Source: Hamadaea flava
Lineage (GTDB): Bacteria; Actinomycetota; Actinomycetes; Mycobacteriales; Micromonosporaceae
DNA length: 64,000 nt
Assembly: GCF_024172085.1 (NCBI RefSeq)
Contig: NZ_JAMZDZ010000001.1
Location: forward strand, 3,968,001-4,032,000
Reading direction: 5' to 3'
Shown here: positions 16,336 through 23,856 of the stretch, in pieces
Layout of the letters: each line of letters starts with the position of its first letter
Position numbering within the stretch: position 1 is the first letter of the stretch
Made by a program: the position numbers and the translations under genes
The notes under the pieces: model-generated
Databases searched by the model: none
Seen by the model: the letters and a program-made list of their open reading frames with translations, nothing else
What the model was told of the DNA's origin: nothing

Positions 16336-17235
16336 GTGACTATCCCTGTTGGGCGCTCGTCACAGCCTCATGATCTCGCTGCTGCGATCTTCACCGCACT
16401 GGCTGAAGAATTCCTGTACGCCACCCAAGCGCCACGGCCATTTTACCTTCGGGACAAGCAAAACACCCAGTCGGACCCCTTCGATGAACTGGTGAGCGAC
16501 GTGCTGAGCCGCAGACTCCCCCAAGGGATCTTGGTGATTACGTCAGGCAAGCCCCTGGTAAGTCCCGACCTAGTTGTGGCTCGTCCGGAAGAGACTCGCC
16601 TCCTCATTGCGGGTGGCACCGACCTTGACGCTCGCCGCATCGTGGCGGTCGAGGTGAAGAAGGTCAACTCCGACGCCTCGGGACGAGCAGCGCGGAGTAC
16701 TGGAATCGACTACAACTCGACTCCGCCCGCCGCCACGGTGAAAGTCGAATCTGCGGCCGGAAACCTGCTGCGCGTACCGGCCTTCTACCTGTTCGTTGTG
16801 CTTTTGCCTCATGGCGAGGACCAGGTCGTACAGACCTTGGCGCTCGTAACTGGATCCGCGCTGAACCAGGACATTCAGCTGTACGACGATGCGACAGGCG
16901 TCCGCCAGAAGAGCATTGGCTTGGGAACCTTTGGGGACGGGCTGGACAGGCAACGCCCAATGTTCGTCTTCGCAAACCCCCTCGGCTGGCCGTGGCTGAC
17001 GGGGGAGGCCACGCTGCTGCATGACCGTTCTGACCTTGCAGAGGAGCAGAACCTCGTGCGCGTTCGAGAGGTCGAACGGACGGCGAAGGATGGCACTGTG
17101 CACACGTTCTGGTGCTACAGGCTACGCCGCGGCGTCCCGGATATCACGGGGCCCAAGGTCAGCGAGCCCTTCCCCACCCCGGCAAACCGGAAGACAGAGA
17201 CAACGCCTCGGGGGCGGTTCCAGGTCAAGCTTTGA
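16336..17235 (+). CDS. PD-(D/E)xK nuclease, probable restriction endonuclease
   Basis: This 299-residue protein has a textbook PD-(D/E)xK core: SPDLVV with Pro77-Asp78, then RRIVAVEVKKV with Glu106-x-Lys108, after an N-terminal helix containing DPFDELVSDVLSRRL. I chose GTG 16336 because AAAGGG lies 5 nt upstream; the longer upstream reading is not protein-like. Its 3' end overlaps by 11 bp the 3' end of a convergent, broken methyltransferase gene, so the pair looks like an R-M system whose methyltransferase has decayed. The recognition sequence is unknown, and function as a nuclease is inferred from the motif. Confidence 0.72.
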   Translation: MTIPVGRSSQPHDLAAAIFTALAEEFLYATQAPRPFYLRDKQNTQSDPFDELVSDVLSRRLPQGILVITSGKPLVSPDLVVARPEETRLLIAGGTDLDARRIVAVEVKKVNSDASGRAARSTGIDYNSTPPAATVKVESAAGNLLRVPAFYLFVVLLPHGEDQVVQTLALVTGSALNQDIQLYDDATGVRQKSIGLGTFGDGLDRQRPMFVFANPLGWPWLTGEATLLHDRSDLAEEQNLVRVREVERTAKDGTVHTFWCYRLRRGVPDITGPKVSEPFPTPANRKTETTPRGRFQVKL

Positions 17236-19291
17236 GCTTTTGAGAAGATACGGCGAACTCAGCGCACACACGGTCTGCCGCCACCCCAGCCTCGGCAAGG
17301 AGGTCGTCAAGAGAACGGTCGCAGGTCGGATCAGTGTAGGAGGCGACAACTGCCCCGCGCACAACCGATTGAATGTCGCTCCAGCCAACCGCTACACCGG
17401 CGTCCCGGCACTCGCGTAACTCCGTGACGACCCGATCGACGCTTGGACGCACGCCACCCGAGGTCTTGCGGCAGACGATCACGGCATCGAGGTTGGATGG
17501 ATCGCTAGCGCCGGATTTGGGGGTTGCCACGCTCAATTCGCCCTTAACTGGTTGAACGGCGGTGATCACGAATCCGGCATTACGCAGTGCGGTTACTAAC
17601 GCGGACCATCCGGCCGCACGGGCCTGATGGAAGGTGAAGGCGAGGATTCCGTCTTCCTTCAGGACACGAGCACACTCTTGCCATACATCCTCGATCGCCT
17701 TGGCGAATTCGTCCGAATCGGCCGACTGCACCTCGCCCTCTGCTCGGGTAGTGCTCAGCTCAGTTGGGTAGCCCTCGAAGGGCCGCACGCCGCGCAGCCA
17801 CGCATGGAAGGAGTCAGCAAGTTCCGAGTAGTGCACGTTGTCAAGGTACGGAGGGTCATTCACCACCAGGTCGATAGCGGCGTCGGGCAGATCGAGGTGC
17901 GCCGATGACTTGCCCACGACCAAGGACGAGTTCGGCTGCCGGGTGAACTCTGACCACTGCTGCACGACAGGTGCATTCAGCGTCATGGAAATGCCGAACA
18001 CACGCTCGGCGCCGACCAGGTCGTGTGGTGATTCCTTGTACTCAAGCACTCGCAGCAGGCGGCTCTTGAAAAGTGTCGAAAACGAGCCAGAGGAGGCGAT
18101 GGTTCCCCAGGGATGCGCCTCCAAAGGCGTCCTTTCAGGCTTCAATATATGGTGAGAGAACACGTGCCGCACCGCTCCAGTTCCCTCGCCCTTGTATGAT
18201 CAGAAGAGGTTGTTGAACTCCAGAACACCGGAGAATAGAGCGGCAAGCGCTTCACGCTCTGGGCTGATGGGCAGGTCCCGAACTGCAGCACCAAGCAGGC
18301 CGAGGCTATACAGCTGCCGCGCGTTAAAAAACTGTCGCCACTCCCGATAGCCCCATGACAATGCCTGGCGCGTGTTGTATCCGGAGTCAAGGCGGCCACA
18401 GGGCATGACGATCTTGTCCGCATTCTCGGTCAGAAGCTGCTCGGCTCGGCTATACAACTGCTCGTCGAATTCGCCAATGGGATCGTAACGGCGTCCGCCG
18501 TCGAGAGTGAGGACAAGCTTTGCGTACATGCGTTGCCTTGGCGGCTGCCCGCCGAGCGCATCGATGATTTTGGTCCGATGCCCTGCGGAGCAGGTCATGG
18601 TTGCTCCTGCGACTGGCCCATCGAATGACCCCGACCATCGACAATCGTGGCAGGTGAAGCGTGTGTCCGCGGAAAGGTCGACGGCGACTACCGCGTGACA
18701 CTGAGGGCACGTTGCCTGCGCCGCCGGATAACGCTTCGGATATGCATGCTGAGCGAATATGTAACGAGAAAAGAGCTCGATTGGTGGCGCGCCTCCTGGA
18801 CACAACGGGCAAGCCACGGTCGATACCCAGAGGTAGTAAAGGACGTGCTCCCCGTCCTTCGTCATATGAAGCGAGTCAATCTCTGCCTTGACGCGACTTT
18901 CGACGTCTTTAAAAGCTTCGGCGAGTGCTTCGTGATCCCACTCTGCCAATGCCTGACGCTGAACGAGAGTTGCCACCGGATTGATATCGTAGCCGATAAC
19001 TCGGCAACCCATTTTCGCAGCCTCGACCAAGGTGGCCCCGGATCCTGCAAATGGGTCCAATACGACCACATCCGGCCGATGATTGAGCGACCCGTAGGCA
19101 GCCACCGCATCGTCGCGCGAGTCAGCGAGGGCGGAAGCGAGGATGCCTCGAAAGACACTACCCAGACGCTATGCCCACCTATTGTGCGTGTGGCTCGCCG
19201 GCCGATGCACCTCCTTGCGCCACGACTCTCGTTCTGCGGCGGCAGAGACAAACCCGGCCGGGAACCCTACCTCAAGTGCCGTCGCCTTCAC
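17225..19291 (-). pseudogene. Zinc-ribbon DNA methyltransferase, copy A, broken by two in-frame stops
   Basis: Read from GTG 19291, one continuous frame of 688 codons matches the intact methyltransferase at 23849-26011 along its length, but contains TAG at 19169-19171 (where the paralogue has Lys, WWAKRLGSVFRG) and TGA at 18200-18202 (between LEFNNLF and KGEGTGAVRH). The frame does not shift at either stop, so these are point nonsense changes. SAM motif DPFAGSG, catalytic DPPY (NDPPYLDNVHY), and CxxC/CxxGH zinc-ribbon pairs are all still present. The gene faces the nuclease at 16336-17235 and overlaps its end by 11 bp. Stop-codon readthrough or assembly error are alternatives. Confidence 0.75.
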
Positions 19292-19649
19292 CCCGCTAGT
19301 TTGGCAGGCGGGACCGACGATCCAACACGGGGGCGCACCGATAGTGTTTGGTTGACCAAGGCCCCAGTGACCGGGACCCTGTGAACGGTGTCTCCGGCCT
19401 AAGGGCCTGAAACACCGAGGCTGCGCGACGGCTCCGACCCGAGTGACAGGCATCAAGATGAAGCGCCGAGCCCGGCTGCTCTCCTGACATTTGCTTTCTA
19501 AGGGGTTCCGTGCGACAACCGTCGCGTGACAACCGGTCCCGGTAGAGACGACGCATATTCAGCGCCTTCCAAACCCGACACAGTCGCCGTAGGCTCAGGC
19601 ATCGGGCGCCCGCCTACGAGGTCGACCGCGACTATGCGGAGGGTTCAAC
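19292..19649. promoter_or_regulatory. Divergent intergenic region between methyltransferase copy A and DUF262 gene
   Basis: This stretch separates two divergent genes and must hold both promoters. GACAACCG occurs twice in direct orientation at 19514-19521 and 19528-19535, 14 nt apart, possibly a regulator site. I cannot assign -35/-10 boxes. GGAGGG at about 19637 is the ribosome binding site of the DUF262 gene. Confidence 0.35.
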
Positions 19650-20885
19650 ATGTCGACATACGATCTTTCCACCCTGGTGGAAGGCGAGCACATACCGTCG
19701 CACCAGCTCAGAAGAGCAAGCACACTGGGCGACGTCTCTGACGAGCATCTGAACGAGAAGTACATCCGCGGCGATGTCCGGATAGTCGTTGAACAAGCTC
19801 GCTACCCGCTGAAGCAAGTGTCCGATCTAGTAAAATCGGCCGACTACGATCTACAGCCCGACTTCCAACGGCGTCCACGCTGGAGCAGAGAAAGGCAATC
19901 GCGGCTAATCGAGTCCTTCATAATGAATGTCCCTGTTCCGCCGGTCTTCCTGTACGAGACTGAATATTCGCGTTACGAGGTCATGGATGGTCGGCAGCGC
20001 CTCACCGCAATTTCCGACTTCTACGAAGGTCGCTTCGAGCTTGAGGGTCTTGAGCATTGGGCCGAATTGAATGGCAGGCGCTACAACACTCTGCCTGAGC
20101 AGGTGAGGCGGGGTATTGACCGGCGATATCTGTCTTCCATAGTCCTTCTTCACGAAACCGCAAAATCTCCTGAACAGGCGGCGCGACTAAAGCAGCTGGT
20201 GTTCGAGCGTATCAACACAGGCGGAGAGGACCTGTCCTCGCAGGAGAAGAGAAATGCCTTATCTCCTGGTGAACTCAATAAACTATGCATCCGCCTGGCT
20301 CGGTTGCCGTCACTTTGCCAGATGTGGGGCATTCCGACGCCAACGGAGGATGAGCGTTTAGGTGACCCCAACTGGCAACCGCCTCCGGAGCTTGCCGAGA
20401 ATCCTCTCTTCAAAAGGATGGAGGATGCTGAACTTATACTTCGATTCTTTGCTCATCGCCAGCGTCGTGAGCTTTGGCGTAGCGGAACGCGGCTCGAAGA
20501 GTACCTGAGCACGTACCTGCGAATCGGCAATGAGTTCAAGCAGCCGACTCTCGCCGCCCTCGAAGAAGTATTTGTCGCCACCAGCGACCTGGCCTTCCAG
20601 GTCCTCGGGGTCTCAGCATTCTGGCTCTACAGGGAACGAAAGGGTGCATGGAGTTGGGTAGCGCGTCCCACGCTTGTATCGTATGACTCATTCATGTGGG
20701 CGTTTAGTAGATTGCTCAAAAAGAAAGATATCCTTTTGCGTCGCGCAAAAGAAATTGACGGGGAATTGGCGAACTTTTACGTGAGTAATTACGCTAAATT
20801 CGACGGACGGCGAGTCAACACGAGCGACATTGAGGCAAGAGACATGGCCGCGCTCGCCTTCCTGCAGTCCTTTTGCGAGGTCTAG
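19650..20885 (+). CDS. DUF262 domain protein (ParB/Srx-fold, GmrS-like)
   Basis: The 411-residue protein carries the DUF262 signature: DLQPDFQRRPRWSRERQSRL near residue 70, the motif DGRQRL at residues 113-118 (nucleotide-binding site of the ParB-like fold), and VFERINTGGEDLSSQEKRN near residue 190. It lacks the C-terminal HNH (DUF1524) domain found in GmrSD-type Type IV restriction enzymes. The ATG has GGAGGG 6 nt upstream. The next gene, encoding a HEPN protein, starts directly after its stop codon, so the two probably form a functional pair: the DUF262 protein as NTP-dependent sensor and HEPN as effector. That division of labour is inferred. Confidence 0.8.
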   Translation: MSTYDLSTLVEGEHIPSHQLRRASTLGDVSDEHLNEKYIRGDVRIVVEQARYPLKQVSDLVKSADYDLQPDFQRRPRWSRERQSRLIESFIMNVPVPPVFLYETEYSRYEVMDGRQRLTAISDFYEGRFELEGLEHWAELNGRRYNTLPEQVRRGIDRRYLSSIVLLHETAKSPEQAARLKQLVFERINTGGEDLSSQEKRNALSPGELNKLCIRLARLPSLCQMWGIPTPTEDERLGDPNWQPPPELAENPLFKRMEDAELILRFFAHRQRRELWRSGTRLEEYLSTYLRIGNEFKQPTLAALEEVFVATSDLAFQVLGVSAFWLYRERKGAWSWVARPTLVSYDSFMWAFSRLLKKKDILLRRAKEIDGELANFYVSNYAKFDGRRVNTSDIEARDMAALAFLQSFCEV

Positions 20886-22094
20886 GTGGACCTCGCGACC
20901 CCAGTCTTGCAGGCCGACGAGGGATTCCGCGAGACACGGCAGCTGATCGAAATGTCAGCGCTGCTGTTAGATCTTCGCAGGAAGACAAGTGTGGCCGCGA
21001 CAACCGATGAGGCTCGGTCGATATTCAAAATAGCAGCCGGCAACGGCTGGCGGCGGCAGGTGTACTCTGCCGTGATTGTACAAGCCTACGCAACGCACGA
21101 GAGGTTCGTTCGGGACCTTGCGAAGGCCGTGGGAGACTTTCTCACGGAAACCTACGCGACTTATGACGATCTCCCCAGGCGGACCAAAGACGAGCACATG
21201 AAACTAGCCGTGCGTCGGTTACAGGATGTTACTGAGCGTGGCCATTCTCAAGAAGTGGTGGACCCCCAAAGGATTTTGAGTCGTCTTACCGCCTGCTTGG
21301 ACGGAGGACTGCAACTGAATTTAGACGTGCTTGTACGTCACCCGGCGAACTATCGAAGCGGGGTTGTCGAGGAGGTCTTTTCACGCTTCGGTTTGGATGT
21401 GCGCACCACCTCTTCTAGGGAAGATCTATCAGTCCTCGTTGGAGGCGTGCTCAATGGCGTATACGCGTCGGCCGCGAGCGTGGTGGACGACCTGGCCGAT
21501 CGGCGCAACCAGGTAGCGCATGGAGGACTGGTCGAAGAGATCCTTGGAGCCGAGGACCTTGCAGGCATTGTCGATGCGGTCGCTGGCTACGACCTCTGGC
21601 TCGCCCGGCATGTTGCAGATTGCCTCTTATCGGACCTGATACGCCGCAACGGCACTCCGATTGCAACCGTTGATCGCACTTGGAGAAACCCTAACACAGG
21701 GATTAGCTCAATAGCCCGATTGGTTGATGTTGCTTCTAGCCTAATTCGAGGCGATGTTGTCTATGTCGTTATACCCCAAACGGCAAAAGCATCTACATGC
21801 TCGATTGTGAGTATCCAAGTGCACAATGAGCCTGCTGACGCAGCAAAGCCCGGCGGGGGACCATTTGGCGTCGACTTGGGACATGGTGTCACGAAAGGAG
21901 TCAGAATCTATGTCCTGAATGATCGATGGAAGTCAATCGCCAACGCTCTACGACGCGTGGCGGATCTGGCGCCGATAGGCCAGCAAGATCGCGCAATTGC
22001 CTCGCTGGTTCCTAGCCAGCACGAGCCTGAAGCGGCGGAGATGGTTGTTCTGGGCGGCATGACAGCGCCAGCGACAGAGCCAGCGACAGAATAG
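20886..22094 (+). CDS. HEPN-domain protein, probable RNase effector paired with DUF262
   Basis: The 402-residue protein has an N-terminal HEPN-type helical domain with VQAYATHERFVRDLAKAV and the catalytic RxxxxH motif in DLADRRNQVAHGG (Arg207, His212), as in MAE_28990-type HEPN nucleases. Such proteins cut RNA, usually in abortive-infection or toxin roles. The C-terminal ~150 residues (from about residue 250) contain mostly beta-type sequence without a recognised domain and may bind the partner or target. GTG directly follows the DUF262 stop with no gap. Codon use is less GC-biased than in the chromosomal flanks, which supports horizontal acquisition. Confidence 0.75.
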   Translation: MDLATPVLQADEGFRETRQLIEMSALLLDLRRKTSVAATTDEARSIFKIAAGNGWRRQVYSAVIVQAYATHERFVRDLAKAVGDFLTETYATYDDLPRRTKDEHMKLAVRRLQDVTERGHSQEVVDPQRILSRLTACLDGGLQLNLDVLVRHPANYRSGVVEEVFSRFGLDVRTTSSREDLSVLVGGVLNGVYASAASVVDDLADRRNQVAHGGLVEEILGAEDLAGIVDAVAGYDLWLARHVADCLLSDLIRRNGTPIATVDRTWRNPNTGISSIARLVDVASSLIRGDVVYVVIPQTAKASTCSIVSIQVHNEPADAAKPGGGPFGVDLGHGVTKGVRIYVLNDRWKSIANALRRVADLAPIGQQDRAIASLVPSQHEPEAAEMVVLGGMTAPATEPATE

Positions 22095-22231
22095 TCTAAA
22101 TCGACGCAATTGAGCGATTCGCTCATGATCCGAGCCTTAGGCCGAAATTGTTGCGGTCCCGGCGAGGAGGAGGAAGCGCTATCTCAGGCCCAACGAGCCG
22201 CCATCGTTGGTGCACTGATGTGTACAGCCTC

Positions 22232-22756
22232 TCAACCGACAAGCGTGAGCCCCGCGTCTGCGTCACCGACTGGGTGCTCGGCCAGGACCTTCGCCAGACG
22301 ATCCTCATACGATGAACCTTCTACACGACCCTTCTCCGGACCGACAAATTGCCTCCAGCGCGATGGATGACGAGGTCCGCCAGCCACCTGCCAGAATCGA
22401 GTGAAACGTCCTGCTAGTTGCGCCATGAGCCAATCGGCTTGCTGTCGTAGCAGCCTTCCAGTCGGGCCGGGCGAGGCACTACAGCCCCAGCCGAATAGCA
22501 CTTCCTGGGCATCCCCCAGCGCCGCAGCGAGCAGGTGCCGGGAGCGCTCGAGATCGTGCGCGGTGATGCTGGTTTCGAGTAGCTGCGGTTTGTCCTTGGT
22601 GGGCACGTCCAGCAGGTTCGTGATAGTCAAGCCACCGCATGACGTCACGGGTAGTGCCGCGCTTAGGTTGCGAAACGAGGTCGTCTGAGCTGTTGCTTTA
22701 AGCGCTGGATTCAGCAGCACTGCGCAGAGCGTTCGTGTGGGGAGCTCGACGGACAC
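22232..22756 (-). CDS. DUF1643 domain protein
   Basis: The 174-residue protein shows the DUF1643 pattern: RTLCAVLLNPALKA near the N-terminus, SCGGLTITNLLDV at about residues 39-51, and VLFGWGCSASPGP near residue 87. DUF1643 proteins have unknown function and are frequent in mobile and phage-derived regions. The usual downstream Gly/His-rich end is less conserved here. It lies alone on the minus strand between the HEPN gene and a divergent R-M pair, inside the segment bounded by the att-like repeats. Confidence 0.65.
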   Translation of the reverse strand: MSVELPTRTLCAVLLNPALKATAQTTSFRNLSAALPVTSCGGLTITNLLDVPTKDKPQLLETSITAHDLERSRHLLAAALGDAQEVLFGWGCSASPGPTGRLLRQQADWLMAQLAGRFTRFWQVAGGPRHPSRWRQFVGPEKGRVEGSSYEDRLAKVLAEHPVGDADAGLTLVG

Positions 22757-23055
22757 CGAGGAATGGTCACACAGACTCCGAGCTGACGCACGTAGGACGG
22801 GCCATCGGCTTGTCGTCTATGGCCCGGTGTAGCAGGAGCCGCTTCTCCGGTCCAAGTCCGATCACACGGCCGGTGCTTTGCCGCAGCCTGTGGCGTTACG
22901 CGCAGCGACGACCGTGCTGCCGATACGCTGTCATCCGCGATGAGTGGGTTGCGAGGCCCGAAGCGCGGCTTCGGCAGCCGGGCGCCGGCGCGCGTCCGCA
23001 CCGCAGGGTAGGTAGGGTTTGAAGTATGTCACGGAGCCGAGTAGAGGGCACTTAG
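22757..23055. other. Divergent intergenic stretch before the R-M pair
   Basis: No supported gene is visible. GAGGG at 23045-23049 precedes the TTG start of the nuclease gene. Promoters for DUF1643 and the nuclease should lie here, but no clear boxes stand out. Confidence 0.35.
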
Positions 23056-23097
23056 TTGAGTACTGTCGAGCAGGTCTTGAGTACTGTCGAGCAGGTC
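23056..23097 (+). repeat. 21-bp tandem duplication at the nuclease start codon
   Basis: TTGAGTACTGTCGAGCAGGT plus a final C occurs twice without any mismatch or gap (23056-23076, 23077-23097). Each copy begins with an in-frame TTG that can act as a start codon and encodes LSTVEQV, so the duplication changes the N-terminus by seven residues but not the frame. Confidence 0.9.
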
Positions 23098-23856
23098 TTC
23101 CTTGAGTGCGCGAGTGCTCGTGCAACCGGTGCCTTGATCCGCAAGGTGAGCGCGAGCGACAAAGAGTTTCATTTTCAGAACTGGGTTCAGGCCCGGCTTG
23201 ATGCTTGCGACCTTCAATATGACCAGCCGGGCCGTAACTTATACCCAGACTTTCGGCTCGTGCATCACGCTGAAGGCTACGAGGTCAAGGGCCTGGGGTG
23301 GCCTGGCCGTGAAGCCAACTACGACTCCAACTCACAGGTGCCATCCGGAAAACACCGGGGACGCGATGTCTTCTATATTTTTGGCCGGTACCCGAATGAC
23401 ACGAACGGAATGGACGAGTACCCAGTCACAGATCTCGTCATCTGCCATGGCGACTTTCTCAACGCGGATTCCAGCTACGTCCATCTGAACAAGTCTTTTC
23501 GAGGCTTCGGATCATACGGTGACATCCTGGTACGGGACCGGAAGATGTATGTAGTTCCCACACCCTTTGCGCTAGCGGCCGGCACAGTAGGCTTGGCCAC
23601 TCTGATCGTTCCTGCCAATTTTGTTCCAGAGAGTAAACAGCTCATTCGGGTCGGAGAACTTGCGCGAGTCGAAGTCGAGAAAATAGTCGTTTCGTACGAG
23701 TTCGATCTCCGGACCAATGAGATGCTTCGGCACATGGCACCTAACCCCAGTGCTGGCGTCGAGCACCGATTCCACGCTTACCGACCCAAGGGCCAAGGTG
23801 AGCAGAACCAGGTGACGCTCACTTCGGCGAGGGTAGAGGCACTCTCCTATGAATAG
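23056..23856 (+). CDS. PD-(D/E)xK restriction endonuclease-like protein paired with methyltransferase B
   Basis: The 266-residue protein has NLYPDFRL with Pro64-Asp65 followed by GYEVKGLGW with Glu76-x-Lys78, a compact PD-(D/E)xK active site, and a conserved-looking GRDVFYIFGRY strand. Helices before it may form the DNA-binding part. The start is TTG 23056 with GAGGG upstream, or the identical TTG 21 bp later. Its stop overlaps the methyltransferase start by 8 bp, the usual organisation of a Type II restriction-modification operon. Sequence specificity cannot be read, and the assignment rests on motif and context. Confidence 0.75.
   Translation: MSTVEQVLSTVEQVFLECASARATGALIRKVSASDKEFHFQNWVQARLDACDLQYDQPGRNLYPDFRLVHHAEGYEVKGLGWPGREANYDSNSQVPSGKHRGRDVFYIFGRYPNDTNGMDEYPVTDLVICHGDFLNADSSYVHLNKSFRGFGSYGDILVRDRKMYVVPTPFALAAGTVGLATLIVPANFVPESKQLIRVGELARVEVEKIVVSYEFDLRTNEMLRHMAPNPSAGVEHRFHAYRPKGQGEQNQVTLTSARVEALSYE

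Noticed and set aside
18200-18202. In-frame TGA in methyltransferase copy A as a possible selenocysteine codon
   Set aside because: The intact paralogue has Ala at this position, no clear SECIS hairpin with the expected loop follows, and a TAG elsewhere in the same frame already breaks the gene.
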